A stretch of DNA of 64,000 nt from Persebacter sp965221835 (GTDB lineage: Bacteria; Pseudomonadota; Gammaproteobacteria; Tethybacterales; Persebacteraceae), in the NCBI GenBank assembly GCA_965221835.1, contig OZ244916.1:1920336-1984335 (forward strand), read 5' to 3'. Position 1 is the stretch's first letter, and the number at the start of each line of letters is the position of its first letter. The position numbers and the translations under genes were made by a program. The notes beneath the pieces were generated by a model. It worked only from the letters and a program-made list of their open reading frames with translations, did not search any database and was not told the origin of the DNA. Positions 32,518 through 41,253 of the stretch are shown in pieces.

Positions 32518-34469
32518 ACGATATTTTTTCCGCTGATGGACCGCTGGCGCGCGCGATTGCGGGGTATCGTCCGCGCGGCGGGCAGATTGCGATGGCGCGC
32601 ACTATCGCGGAAGGCGACGGGTTGCAGGTTTTGGAAGCCGGCACCGGAATCGGCAAAACTTTCGCCTATCTTGCCCCGATTATTCGCGATGGAATGTCGG
32701 CAGTCATTTCTACCGGCACGCGCGCGTTGCAAGATCAATTATTTTTGCGCGATATTCCATTTTTGACCGGCGTTATCGGGCGACCGGTGCGCGCCGCGAT
32801 GTTGAAAGGACGCGCGAATTATCTGTGCCGCCGCAATCTCGCGCATCCGTCGCAGTCGCAACTTTTTTCGGGAAACGATGATTGGGCGCGGGTTTTGGAA
32901 TTCGCCGGACGGGACGAAGAGGGCGATATTCGCGGTGCGCGCGATATTTCCGCGCGTTCGCCGGTGTGGGCGGCGGCGGTTTCTTCGCGCGAAACATGTC
33001 CGGCGCAAGGATGTGATTTTTACGATAAATGTTTTTTGTATCGCGCCCGTGCCCGCGCCCGCGAAGCGGATATTGTCGTCGTCAATCATTCGCTGTTTTT
33101 GGCGGATATGCGTTTGCGCGAGGAGGATGTCGCCGAATTGTTGCCCGCGCGCGATATTGTGGTTTTTGACGAGGCGCATCTTTTGCCGTCTTTGGCGCCG
33201 CAGCATTTCGGCGAATCGTTGGCGGCGGTGGATATCGCGCGCATTCTTGCGGAAACCGAACGCCGTGCGCAGCGATTGTCGTTGCCGCCCGCATTTGCGG
33301 CGCAGTGTCGCAAATGGCGCGCCGCGCTTGGCGCATTGTTGGAAGAATCGGAACATTTTCCGCCGTCTGTACCGGCGCGGGAGGCATTGGCGCACGCGAA
33401 ATGGCGGCGCGCCGCCGATTATCTTTTGCGAAGCGCGAACGAAATTCGCGATGCGGCGGTGTCGCAGGCAACGGAAGCCGATTCGGAATCGGGCGAATGG
33501 TTCGCCGGAGTTGCCGCGCGTATCGGTGTGGTTGCCGACAAATTACGCCGCTGGCGGACGGTCGCCGAAGGGGGCGCGGAAGAATCCGGCGAATCCGGCG
33601 AAGATGAATCGGCGGTGCCTTCGGTTTGCTGGTTGCGGTGCGGGCGGGATAGTTTAATTCTGCATTCCGCACCGGTTTCGGGGCGCGAAGTTTTCCGCCG
33701 TGCGTGGGCGGGCGGCAACGGGCGGGTGGTGATGACTTCGGCGACTCTTGCGGTGGGCGGCGGTTTTGCAAATTTTATTGAAGAAACCGGCATGGACGGT
33801 GCGCAAACCGATTCGTGGATGAGTCCGTTTGATTTTGAATCGCGCGCGTTGCTGTATTTGCCGCCGGACATGCCGAATCCGAACGACGCCGGTTATACGG
33901 CGCGAGTGGTGGAAATCGCGTTGCCGCTGATTCGGGCGAACGGCGGGCGGGCGTTTGTGTTGTTTTCAAGTTTGCGCGCGTTGCGCGAAGGCGCGGATTT
34001 GTTGCGCGAATCGCTGGGGGCGGAATATGATTTGTTGCGGCAAGGCGATGCGCCGAACGATGAATTGTTGCGCCGTTTTCGCGAGTCGCGGCAGGCGGTG
34101 TTGGCGGGGAGTTTGTCTTTTTGGCAAGGGGTGGATGTGAAAGGCGGCGCGTTGTCTTTGGTAGTGGCGGACAAAATTCCATTTTCGCCGCCCGATGATC
34201 CGCTGCTGGCGGCGCGAGATGAATGGCGAAAACGGCGCGGCGAAGACGCGTTTATGTGCAATCAGGTGCCGGCGGCGGCGATTTTGATGAAGCAAGTGGC
34301 GGGGCGGCTGATGCGCGATTTTACCGATTGGGGCGTTTTTGCGGCGTGCGACCCGCGCTTGCGTACGCGCGGTTACGGCAAAATCATACTCAAATCGCTG
34401 CCGCCGATGCCGCGCACAACAGACGCCGATGCCGCCGCCGGATTCCTCCGAAAGATGCGCGAAATATAG
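32514..34469 (+). CDS. yoaA: DinG/YoaA-family ATP-dependent DNA helicase with Fe-S cluster
   Basis: A 651-residue XPD-like superfamily 2 helicase. Walker A EAGTGIGKTFAYLA lies at about residues 41-54. Cysteines at about 104, 162, 168 and 174 (NYLCRRN ... CPAQGCDFYDKC) would hold a 4Fe-4S cluster. The DEAH box FDEAHLLP is near 218. The C-terminal half has MTSATLAVGGG, VLFSSLRALREGADLL, LAGSLSFWQGVDVKGGAL and GRLMRDFTDWG. It probably acts in replication-fork or damage repair. The ATG at 32514 overlaps the stop of the repeat frame. A TTG at 32505 is an alternative. Confidence 0.93.
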   Translation: MNDIFSADGPLARAIAGYRPRGGQIAMARTIAEGDGLQVLEAGTGIGKTFAYLAPIIRDGMSAVISTGTRALQDQLFLRDIPFLTGVIGRPVRAAMLKGRANYLCRRNLAHPSQSQLFSGNDDWARVLEFAGRDEEGDIRGARDISARSPVWAAAVSSRETCPAQGCDFYDKCFLYRARARAREADIVVVNHSLFLADMRLREEDVAELLPARDIVVFDEAHLLPSLAPQHFGESLAAVDIARILAETERRAQRLSLPPAFAAQCRKWRAALGALLEESEHFPPSVPAREALAHAKWRRAADYLLRSANEIRDAAVSQATEADSESGEWFAGVAARIGVVADKLRRWRTVAEGGAEESGESGEDESAVPSVCWLRCGRDSLILHSAPVSGREVFRRAWAGGNGRVVMTSATLAVGGGFANFIEETGMDGAQTDSWMSPFDFESRALLYLPPDMPNPNDAGYTARVVEIALPLIRANGGRAFVLFSSLRALREGADLLRESLGAEYDLLRQGDAPNDELLRRFRESRQAVLAGSLSFWQGVDVKGGALSLVVADKIPFSPPDDPLLAARDEWRKRRGEDAFMCNQVPAAAILMKQVAGRLMRDFTDWGVFAACDPRLRTRGYGKIILKSLPPMPRTTDADAAAGFLRKMREI

Positions 34470-34541
34470 TTTTTTATCGCCGCCGTCGGCGTTTGGCGGG
34501 CGGCGGATGCGCGCCGAATCGGGCGAGTTGGAAGTTGTACG

Positions 34542-34590
34542 CGACCGCAGACAGGCGGCGGCGGATGGCAAAACTTTGCCGCCGCGGTCG
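34542..34590 (+). other. Large stem-loop between the helicase and HU genes
   Basis: CGACCGC pairs with GCGGTCG, and inside it GCGGC/GCCGC and GGCAAA/TTTGCC can pair, giving one long hairpin. No T-run follows, so it is not a clean terminator. It might be an RNA element or a processing site. The rest of 34470-34728 shows only the HU promoter. Confidence 0.3.
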
Positions 34591-34654
34591 TTGAATTTTC
34601 TGGCGGGAAATTTTTTTCTCAGTTGCGGCGATTATGTTTATAAAAATTATGTTG

Positions 34655-34660
34655 TATAAT
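34655..34660 (+). promoter_or_regulatory. -10 hexamer of the HU gene
   Basis: TATAAT, with a ~60-nt leader and the Shine-Dalgarno AGAAAGGGA before the HU ATG at 34729. TTATGT at the -35 position is a weak match. Confidence 0.55.
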
Positions 34661-34728
34661 AATCGCGGAGCAAGGGGGAATTCCTGTTTGCTGTTTTACA
34701 TCAACAAAAAAAGAAAGGGAATAATGTC

Positions 34729-35004
34729 ATGAACAAATCGGAAGTAATTACTCAAATCGCATCGGACACCGAATTAAGCAAAGTGGACGCAGGTCGCGCC
34801 CTTGAAGCTTTTTTGGATATCGTCACCAAATCGTTGCGCAAGAAAAAGCCGGTCGTCATTGTGGGCTTTGGCTCTTTTGATGTGCAAAAGCGCAAAGCGC
34901 GCACCGGACGCAATCCGCACACCGGCGAACCGATCAAAATTAAAGCGTCCGTGGCGCCGAAGTTTCGTCCCGGCAAATCGCTTAAAGACGCCGTCAATAA
35001 ATAA
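34729..35004 (+). CDS. hup: DNA-binding protein HU
   Basis: A 91-residue histone-like protein that bends and compacts DNA as a dimer. The N-terminal MNKSEVITQIASDTELSKVD helices, GFGSFDVQKRKARTGRNPHTGEPI with the DNA-intercalating arm (R-N-P) and PKFRPGKSLKDAVNK are canonical. HU rather than IHF is favoured by context: hup, tRNA, ppiD is a known gammaproteobacterial order. Strong Shine-Dalgarno and conventional leader, as expected for an abundant protein. Confidence 0.96.
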   Translation: MNKSEVITQIASDTELSKVDAGRALEAFLDIVTKSLRKKKPVVIVGFGSFDVQKRKARTGRNPHTGEPIKIKASVAPKFRPGKSLKDAVNK

Positions 35005-35046
35005 CGGGCTTTGTAGTTTGTGGCGGATGGAACCGACCGTCATAAA

Positions 35047-35123
35047 GGAGTGGTAGTTCAGTTGGTTAGAATATCGGCCTGTCACGCCGGGGGTCGCGGG
35101 TTCGAGTCCCGTCCACTCCGCCA
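35047..35123 (+). tRNA. tRNA-Asp (anticodon GTC)
   Basis: The acceptor arm pairs 35047-35053 with 35113-35119. The D arm, the anticodon stem TCGGC/GCCGG with loop CTGTCAC (anticodon GTC) and the T arm GCGGG/CCCGT with TTCGAGT follow. The discriminator is G35120. CCA is encoded at 35121-35123. It lies 43 nt after hup and 20 nt before ppiD, so it is probably co-transcribed with hup. Confidence 0.97.
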
Positions 35124-35142
35124 TTTTGCAAAGGAATAAATC

Positions 35143-37002
35143 GTGTTTTCCGTTTTTAGACGATGGCCGTCGCTGCGCAGGATTGGCGTGGCGGTTTGTG
35201 CATTGCCGCTGATGTTTGCCGGCGGGTCGCTGATTAGCGATTTTGCCGCGCGTTCGGTCGGCGAAGTCGGCTCTCTGGAAATTCCTTATCGGGAGTTTGA
35301 CGCATTGTACCGGACGATTTCCGGGCAATATCTCAATCGCTACAACATTTCCGAATTGACGCCCGAATTGGCGCAAAATGTGTCGGGGCAGGCGCGCGCG
35401 CGTCTGATTTCCGATTATTTGGTACGCGCCGCCGCCGAAGAAAGGCATATTACGCCGCCCGATTCCGCCGTCGCCGCCGAAATCCGCGCGACCCCCGAAT
35501 TTCAAGACGAATCCGGCAACTTTTCGCTGGCAATTTATAACGAATACGCCTCTGAGGCGCGGCGGCTGGAATCGGAAGTGCGCCGTTCGCTGCAAAGGCG
35601 CGCCTTATTGTCCGCGGCAAGTCCGGAGACGATACCCGCCGTGCAGGCAAAACTCGCCGCCTATCAACGTCAGCAACGGGTCGTACAAGAAACGGCAATG
35701 ACGGTCACCGCCCGATTTAATATTGACGAACCGGATATTGCCGCCTATTATTCTGCGAACCGGGGCGAATATCAAATTCGCGAAGAGGCGGATTGGGAAT
35801 ATATTTTGATTAGCGCGGCGCCGCCGGACGAGTCGCTGCCGCTGGATGCGGAAACATTGTCGCTGGCGTTGGCGGAAATACGCGAAACGCAAGACGGCAA
35901 AGAACAACGGAAAGTGCGCCACATATTTATCGCCGGCGAAGATGAAGACGCCCGCGCCCGCGCCGATGAATTGGCGGCACGCGCCCGCGCCGCGCCCGAT
36001 TCGTTCGCCGAACTCGCGCGCGAGTTTTCCGAAGACGCGGGCAGTGCCGAAAATGGCGGCGATTTGGGCGTTCTGGTGCGCGGCGATTTGCCGCCGGCGA
36101 TGGACGACAAAGCGTTTGCATTGGAGGACGGGGAAATCGGCGAAGCGGTCGCGGTGGACGGCGGTTTCAGCATATTGCAAGCGGAGTTATTATTCGTCCC
36201 GGCGCCGATTGAAAATGCGGATATTGAATCGGAAGCGCTGGCGCGGCAAATTATCGCCCGCAACAATTTGGCGGAACAGGCGGAAGAACTGCAAGAAATC
36301 GCCCATATTAATATCGGTTCTTTGGTATCGGTTGCGGCGGCGGCGGGCGTGACGGTGCAAACCATCGCCGCAGTGCCGCGCAATCCCGCCGCGGCGGACA
36401 ATGATATTCCGGCGTTCTGGCGCAGCGAAGAAATTTTGGCGCAGTTGTTTGCGGAAGAAATACTCGTCAACGGCGAAACCGGACCGGCGGTTTTTTTGGA
36501 TGACGATACTTTCATTATGGCGCGCGCAACCCGCTATCAACGGGCGGGCGTGATGCCGCTGCTTGAAGTAAGCGAAGAAATCGCCAGCCGTCTCGCCGCC
36601 TACGAACAAGTGCAAATAATGTTGGAATCGGTGGAAGACGGCGGCACCATTACGCCGCCCGAAAATGCCGAATGGAGTGCCGCCCGGACGGTCGGTTTTT
36701 TTGCGGCGGAAGGCGATGCGGCGGAAATTGACGCGCGTACGCGCAGCGGCATTTTTTCTGCCGCGCTGAATGACGGATTGCCGGCGATTGCGCTGGTGCC
36801 GGATGCCGGTATCGTCCGCTTTTTTCGGATTGTGGATGTTATCAACGCGCCTTCTCAACCAGATGACGCGACTTCAATCGGTACCATAATTGAAGAATCC
36901 GAACAGGTTGTCGCGGTTAATGCGTATTTGCGGAGTTTGGAAGAAGCCTACGATGTGTACTTTGACGATGCACCGCAGTCGGTGTATAACACGCCGTATT
37001 AG
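35143..37002 (+). CDS. ppiD: SurA/PpiD-type periplasmic peptidyl-prolyl isomerase
   Basis: A 619-residue membrane-anchored folding factor. A membrane helix at about residues 12-32 anchors it, a SurA-N-like domain follows, and a parvulin domain covers about residues 259-350 (RKVRHIFIAGEDEDARARAD ... FAELAREFSEDAGSAENGGDLG). The gene order hup, tRNA-Asp, ppiD is that of E. coli-type genomes. The GTG start at 35143 has the Shine-Dalgarno AAAGGAA. The stop codon overlaps the stop codon of convergent fabI. Confidence 0.92.
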   Translation: MFSVFRRWPSLRRIGVAVCALPLMFAGGSLISDFAARSVGEVGSLEIPYREFDALYRTISGQYLNRYNISELTPELAQNVSGQARARLISDYLVRAAAEERHITPPDSAVAAEIRATPEFQDESGNFSLAIYNEYASEARRLESEVRRSLQRRALLSAASPETIPAVQAKLAAYQRQQRVVQETAMTVTARFNIDEPDIAAYYSANRGEYQIREEADWEYILISAAPPDESLPLDAETLSLALAEIRETQDGKEQRKVRHIFIAGEDEDARARADELAARARAAPDSFAELAREFSEDAGSAENGGDLGVLVRGDLPPAMDDKAFALEDGEIGEAVAVDGGFSILQAELLFVPAPIENADIESEALARQIIARNNLAEQAEELQEIAHINIGSLVSVAAAAGVTVQTIAAVPRNPAAADNDIPAFWRSEEILAQLFAEEILVNGETGPAVFLDDDTFIMARATRYQRAGVMPLLEVSEEIASRLAAYEQVQIMLESVEDGGTITPPENAEWSAARTVGFFAAEGDAAEIDARTRSGIFSAALNDGLPAIALVPDAGIVRFFRIVDVINAPSQPDDATSIGTIIEESEQVVAVNAYLRSLEEAYDVYFDDAPQSVYNTPY

Positions 37003-37796
37003 GCGGGTTGGGCGGGCGCGCCTGCGGTAATGTGAAAACCGCAATCTACATGAATGATTTCGCCGGTAATGGCGGATGATTGCGATGACAACAAAAATAC
37101 TGCGGCGGCGGCGACTTCGTCCGCGGTGATATTGCGGCGCAACGGGGCTTGATTTTCTACCTGACTCAAGATTTTGCCGAAACCGCCGATTCCGGCGGCG
37201 GATAATGTTTTGACGGGACCGGCGGAAACCGCATTGACGCGCACGCCGTGTTCGCCCATCCCGAACGCCAGATAGCGCACGCTGGCTTCCAGTGCGGCTT
37301 TTGCGACTCCCATCACATTATAGTTCGGCATCGCGCGTTCTGCGCCCAAATACGACAGCGTAACAATCGCGCCCTCGCCGGCGAAGTGCGGCAACGCCGT
37401 TTTGGCGAAAGCGGTGAGGGTATAGGCGCTAATATCCAGCGCTTCGGAAAATCCGGCGCGGTCAATGCCTTCGTGATAGGCGCCCGCGATTGCCTCGCGT
37501 TTGGCGAAAGCGATGGCGTGAATCAGCCCGTCCAATCCGCCCAGCGCGGCGGCGGCGTTGTCTGTTGCGGCGGAAACGGAATCGTCATCGGCGGCATCGC
37601 AAAAGAACATCGGCGCGCCGTTAAATTCTTCTTGCAAAAGCGCGGCGGCTTTGTTGTCTTTGCCGCGCGCGTCTGGTTGCACGGCGAAAGCGAGTTTTGC
37701 GCCTTCATCGGCGGCGCGCCGTGCGATGGCGAAAGCGATGGAGCGTTTGTTGCGCACGCCGGTGATTAAAATCTTTTTGTCTTGTAAAATTCCCAT
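36999..37796 (-). CDS. fabI: Enoyl-[acyl-carrier-protein] reductase (NADH) FabI
   Basis: A 265-residue short-chain dehydrogenase that reduces enoyl-ACP in the last step of fatty-acid elongation. The N-terminal GILQDKKILITGVRNKRSIA is typical, with IHAIAFAKREAI and the catalytic pair Y159-x6-K166 in NYNVMGVAKAALEASVRYLA. GPVKTLSAAGI and the end GEIIHVDCGFHITA complete it. The -10 spacing and the family N-terminus both favour ATG 37796 over ATG 37802, which directly abuts the -10 hexamer. Confidence 0.96.
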   Translation of the reverse strand: MGILQDKKILITGVRNKRSIAFAIARRAADEGAKLAFAVQPDARGKDNKAAALLQEEFNGAPMFFCDAADDDSVSAATDNAAAALGGLDGLIHAIAFAKREAIAGAYHEGIDRAGFSEALDISAYTLTAFAKTALPHFAGEGAIVTLSYLGAERAMPNYNVMGVAKAALEASVRYLAFGMGEHGVRVNAVSAGPVKTLSAAGIGGFGKILSQVENQAPLRRNITADEVAAAAVFLLSSQSSAITGEIIHVDCGFHITAGAPAQPA

Positions 37797-37802
37797 CGCC
37801 AT

Positions 37803-37808
37803 ATTATA
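37803..37808 (-). promoter_or_regulatory. -10 hexamer, predicted leaderless start of fabI
   Basis: TATAAT on the minus strand. The next bases are ATGGCGATG, and the second ATG (37796) is 6 nt away and matches the family start. The first ATG would lie inside the promoter footprint. Confidence 0.65.
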
Positions 37809-37828
37809 CGCGATATTTTTGCTGGTGT

Positions 37829-37834
37829 TATAAT
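37829..37834 (+). promoter_or_regulatory. -10 hexamer of hemE
   Basis: TATAAT, 15 nt before the hemE ATG. It allows a leader of roughly 9 nt containing GGCGGACGG. It is divergent from the fabI promoter 20 bp away. Confidence 0.5.
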
Positions 37835-37849
37835 TCCGGCGGACGGCAC

Positions 37850-38941
37850 ATGACGGTTTTGCATTCATCAGACGCGATGGCGGACAATTGGGAAGATACG
37901 CTATTTTTTCGCGCACTGCGCGGGCGGGCGGCGGTGCGCCGTCCCGTGTGGCTGATGCGGCAGGCGGGGCGTTATTTGCCCGAATATCGCGCTTTGCGCG
38001 CCGAGACCGGCGGTTTTTTGCCGATGATGAAAACGCCCGAAATTGCATGCGAAATCACGCTGCAACCGGTGCGGCGATTCGGTTTTGATGCGGCAATTAT
38101 TTTTTCGGACATTCTTTCCGTGCCGGATGCGATGGGATTGGGATTGCATTTTGTGGAAAACGAAGGACCGCGTTTTTCGGCGCCGCTTTCTTCCGAATCG
38201 GCGGTGCGGAAACTGCGCACACCGCCGCCCGATTCGCTTTCTTATGCCGCCGATGCATGCGCGTTGGCGCGCCGATGTTTGCCGCCCGATGTGCCGCTTA
38301 TCGGATTTTGCGGTGCGCCGTGGACTTTGGCGTGTTATATGATTGACGGCGGCGGCGGCGGCGATTTTTGGGAAACGCGCAAAATGCGCCATACCCGCCC
38401 CGATTTGTTGCATCACATATTAGAAACGACAACGGCAGGTTGCATCGGTTTGTTGCGGATGCAATTGGCGGCGGGAGCGCAGGCGGCAATGATTTTTGAT
38501 AGTTGGGGCGGATTGGCGGCGGGCGGCGATTACGAAGTTTTTTCGCTTGCTTACATTCGCCGGATTGTCGCCGCACTTGCGCCTTCGCCGGTGATTGTTT
38601 TTGCGCGCAACTGCGGTTTTCATCTGCCGAAAATCGCCGCAACGGGATGCGCCGCAGTCGGTGTGGATTGGCAAATACCGCTTGCGGCGGCGCGGCGAAT
38701 GGCGGCGGGACGGACGGCAATTCAAGGCAATTTAGATCCAGCGGCGTTGTTGTCGGACACCGAAACAGCGGTGCGGGCGACTCGTGCGGTGCTGGAAGAT
38801 TTCGGGGATGCGCCCGGTCATATTTTCAATCTCGGACACGGCGTAAACAAAAATACGCCGCCCGAAAATGTCGCCGCGCTGGTGGAAACAGTCCAAAAAT
38901 GGCAACCCGCCGCCGGCGAATTCGCCGATTCCGCCCCATAA
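37850..38941 (+). CDS. hemE: Uroporphyrinogen decarboxylase
   Basis: A 363-residue enzyme that removes four carboxyl groups from uroporphyrinogen III to give coproporphyrinogen III, the step before HemF. Signatures: PVWLMRQAGRYLPEYRALRA at the active site, GFDAAIIFSDILSVPDAMGL, GFCGAPWTLACYMIDG and FNLGHGVNKNTPPENVAALV. It is divergent from fabI. The other visible haem gene, hemF, is 23 kb away. Confidence 0.96.
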   Translation: MTVLHSSDAMADNWEDTLFFRALRGRAAVRRPVWLMRQAGRYLPEYRALRAETGGFLPMMKTPEIACEITLQPVRRFGFDAAIIFSDILSVPDAMGLGLHFVENEGPRFSAPLSSESAVRKLRTPPPDSLSYAADACALARRCLPPDVPLIGFCGAPWTLACYMIDGGGGGDFWETRKMRHTRPDLLHHILETTTAGCIGLLRMQLAAGAQAAMIFDSWGGLAAGGDYEVFSLAYIRRIVAALAPSPVIVFARNCGFHLPKIAATGCAAVGVDWQIPLAAARRMAAGRTAIQGNLDPAALLSDTETAVRATRAVLEDFGDAPGHIFNLGHGVNKNTPPENVAALVETVQKWQPAAGEFADSAP

Positions 38942-38943
38942 AT

Positions 38944-38966
38944 CGCCCGCAAAACTTCGGCGGGCG
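38944..38966. terminator. Bidirectional hairpin between hemE and the DegS-like gene
   Basis: CGCCCGC and GCGGGCG enclose a 9-nt loop in the 26-bp gap between convergent genes. It is followed by TTTATTC on the plus strand. Confidence 0.6.
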
Positions 38967-38967
38967 T

Positions 38968-39951
38968 TTATTCTTCGGGCAACTCCAGCCGCAGGCGTTC
39001 GCCGCCGCGCAATACAACTATTCGCCGCAAAGATGGCGGCAGTACGCCGGTTTCGGATAAATTGACGGCGGCGGAGTCGTTGACTTCCAAAACAATATCG
39101 CCCGGGCGCAATCCCATTTTTGCGGCGGGCGTGCCGTTCCATGTGCGCGAAATCAGCATAACCGGCATCGTTTCGGGGACGAAATCCAGCACCGATTGAT
39201 GCATTCGTTCGGACATCGGGCGCACTTCCGCCCCGAAATGATTGGCGGATGCGGGTTGCGGCAAAAAATCTTTCAGCGAACGGCGGATAATGTCCGCCGG
39301 CACGGCGAATCCGATGCCGTGTGCGCCGCCGTTTTCGGACGGCGTGCGGGTAAATAACGCGCTGTTGATTCCGACAAGTTCGCCGCGAACATTGACCAAC
39401 GCCCCGCCGGAGTTGCCGGGATTGATAGCGGCGTCCGTCTGAATAAAGTTTTCGTTGTGCGGCGTATCCGCCAAATTGCGCCCGACCGCGCTGACAATTC
39501 CCATGGACGCGGAACGCCCCAAACCGAAAGGATTGCCGACTGCAAAAACCAAATCGCCTTGTCGCAAATCGGCGGCGCGCGCCCAAGTTGCGGGCGGGAT
39601 TAGCGCACCGGGTACGCGCAAAACGGCAATGTCAATTTCGGGGTCGACGCCCACGATTTCGGCGGCGCGAATATCGCCGTTAATGTCCGTTTTTATTTCG
39701 CTCATATTGGCGACGAGATGATAGTTTGTCAGCACATGGCGGCGGTCGACGGCGACTCCCGCCCCGATATTATCTGCTGCGCGGGCGGAAGTGCGCACGC
39801 CGTAAATGCCGACAACCGAAGGCAAAATTCGCGCAACCGCCTCCCGGTGCGAATCGGCGCGTTCCGGTGCCGTCCGCCACAACAAAAGCAGAACGACGGC
39901 GGCGACAAAAAAATGCCGCCAATATTTTGCAAGTGTTTTCAATTTATTCAA
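38968..39951 (-). CDS. degS: DegS/HtrA-type periplasmic serine protease
   Basis: About 327 residues. An N-terminal membrane helix (FFVAAVVLLLLW) anchors a trypsin-like domain with the triad His in LTNYHLV, Asp in DPEIDIAVLRV and Ser in NPGNSGGALVNVRGELVGIN. One PDZ domain is at the C-terminus (GTPAAKMGLRPGDIVLEVN). This is the DegS layout: one PDZ, membrane anchored, which cleaves RseA in the envelope stress response. The start is uncertain. The upstream ATG at 40032 lies beyond the -10 hexamer, so TTG 39951 (after AAAAAGGCG) or TTG 39942 is more likely. Confidence 0.87.
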   Translation of the reverse strand: MNKLKTLAKYWRHFFVAAVVLLLLWRTAPERADSHREAVARILPSVVGIYGVRTSARAADNIGAGVAVDRRHVLTNYHLVANMSEIKTDINGDIRAAEIVGVDPEIDIAVLRVPGALIPPATWARAADLRQGDLVFAVGNPFGLGRSASMGIVSAVGRNLADTPHNENFIQTDAAINPGNSGGALVNVRGELVGINSALFTRTPSENGGAHGIGFAVPADIIRRSLKDFLPQPASANHFGAEVRPMSERMHQSVLDFVPETMPVMLISRTWNGTPAAKMGLRPGDIVLEVNDSAAVNLSETGVLPPSLRRIVVLRGGERLRLELPEE

Positions 39952-39987
39952 TTTGCGCCTTTTTGTGCCGGGATTGCGAAATAGTAT

Positions 39988-39995
39988 ATTATAAT
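39988..39995. promoter_or_regulatory. Symmetric ATTATAAT, overlapping divergent -10 hexamers
   Basis: TATAAT on the plus strand (39990-39995) serves dctP and TATAAT on the minus strand (39993-39988) serves the DegS-like gene. Both are contained in eight bases. The same arrangement stands between glyQ and the cysteine desulfurase gene. Confidence 0.6.
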
Positions 39996-40053
39996 CGGTT
40001 CCGGTTCGGGTTTTTCCCGAAAATATACACACAAAAAAGAGAGGACTGAAACC

Positions 40054-41160
40054 ATGGAACGAAGAAAATTTATCGGCGGATTGGCGGCGGGTGCGGCGGC
40101 ATTAGGCGTTGCGGCTTGCGGCAAAAAAGAAGAAAAATCCGCACCGGCGGCGCCCGCTGTCGTCAAAAATAAAATTGAATGGCGAATGACCACAACTTGG
40201 CCGAAAGATTTCCCCGGTCTCGGCACCGGCGCAAACCGCCTCGCCGATTACATCGGCGCGTTGTCGGACGGCGAATTGACCGTTTCCGTTCATGGCGGCG
40301 GCGAAATCGTCCCGGCGTTGGAAGCGTTTGATGCGGTTTCCAAAGGCGTCGCCGAAATGGGACACGGCGCGGCGTATTATTGGAAAGGCAAAACTTCCGC
40401 GGCGCAGTTTTTCGCCGCCGTGCCTTTCGGACTCACCGCACAAGAAATGAACGCGTGGATTTATACCGGCGGCGGACAAAAGTTGTGGGACGATTTATAC
40501 GCCGAATTCAATCTTAAACCGTTTTTGGCGGGCAATACCGGCGTGCAGATGGGCGGCTGGTTCAATCGCGAAATCAATTCTTTGGAAGATATGAACGGAT
40601 TGAAAATGCGGATGCCCGGACTCGGCGGCGAAGTATTGACCGCCATCGGTGCGGTGCCGAAACTCCTCCCCGGCGGCGAAATTTTTACCGCTTTGGAATC
40701 GGGCGCAATTGATGCCACCGAATGGGTCGGTCCATACAACGATTTGGCGTTCGGATTTTACAAGGCGGCGCAATATTATTATTATCCCGGCTGGCACGAA
40801 CCCGGCACTGCGTTGGAAACTTTCGTCAACAAGGCGGCGTTTGACGCATTGCCGCCGCGTTTGCAAAAGGCGGTGGAAATCGCGGCGCAGGCGGCGAATT
40901 TGGATATGTTGTCCGAATTCACCGCACGCAACGGCGATGCGTTGGCGACTTTGACGGGCGAACATAATGTGCAGTTGCGCCGTTTTCCGGACGAAGTTCT
41001 CGCCAAACTCCGCGAAACAAGCGAGCAGGTTGTCGGCGACGCCGCCGCCGCAAACGCCGCCAGCGGCAAGGTCTATCAGGCGTTTTCGGACTTCCGCACA
41101 ACAGTATCCGGCTGGACCGAACTCTCCGAACTCGGCTATGTCGCCGCACGAAAAGGATAA
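40054..41160 (+). CDS. dctP: TRAP transporter solute-binding protein, DctP family
   Basis: A 368-residue periplasmic binding protein. The N-terminus RRKFIGGLAAGAAALGVAAC has a Tat-like RRKF and a possible lipobox. The chain then reads as the TakP/DctP family (WRMTTTWPKDFPGLGTGANR, FNREINSLEDMNGLKMRMPG, ATEWVGPYNDLAFGFYK). Such proteins bind alpha-keto acids or lactate-like substrates. The membrane subunits DctQ and DctM are not adjacent, so its transporter is encoded elsewhere. The Shine-Dalgarno GAGAGGA precedes the ATG, and an intrinsic terminator follows. Confidence 0.93.
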   Translation: MERRKFIGGLAAGAAALGVAACGKKEEKSAPAAPAVVKNKIEWRMTTTWPKDFPGLGTGANRLADYIGALSDGELTVSVHGGGEIVPALEAFDAVSKGVAEMGHGAAYYWKGKTSAAQFFAAVPFGLTAQEMNAWIYTGGGQKLWDDLYAEFNLKPFLAGNTGVQMGGWFNREINSLEDMNGLKMRMPGLGGEVLTAIGAVPKLLPGGEIFTALESGAIDATEWVGPYNDLAFGFYKAAQYYYYPGWHEPGTALETFVNKAAFDALPPRLQKAVEIAAQAANLDMLSEFTARNGDALATLTGEHNVQLRRFPDEVLAKLRETSEQVVGDAAAANAASGKVYQAFSDFRTTVSGWTELSELGYVAARKG

Positions 41161-41178
41161 AAAATCTTTCGCGCAAAC

Positions 41179-41214
41179 TCCCGCCGCAAAACTAGTTCGC
41201 GGCGGGATTTTTTT
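41179..41214 (+). terminator. Intrinsic terminator after dctP
   Basis: TCCCGCCGC and GCGGCGGGA form a 9-bp stem with an 11-nt loop, followed by seven T. Confidence 0.9.
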
Positions 41215-41241
41215 CGTTAATAACGATTTTTGGCGATGTCG

Positions 41242-41247
41242 TATAAT
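41242..41247 (+). promoter_or_regulatory. -10 hexamer, predicted leaderless start of the SPPY methyltransferase
   Basis: TATAAT, 6 nt before the ATG at 41254, immediately downstream of the dctP terminator. Confidence 0.65.
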
Positions 41248-41253
41248 GTCGGA

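Noticed and set aside
34470..34654. An SRP RNA or other known small RNA between the helicase and HU
   Set aside because: A large hairpin is present, but the GGAAG-type conserved loop of SRP RNA and other hallmarks are absent.
39952..40032. ATG at 40032 as the start of the DegS-like protease
   Set aside because: It lies upstream of the TATAAT at 39993-39988, so it would not be on the transcript. The TTG codons downstream are better.
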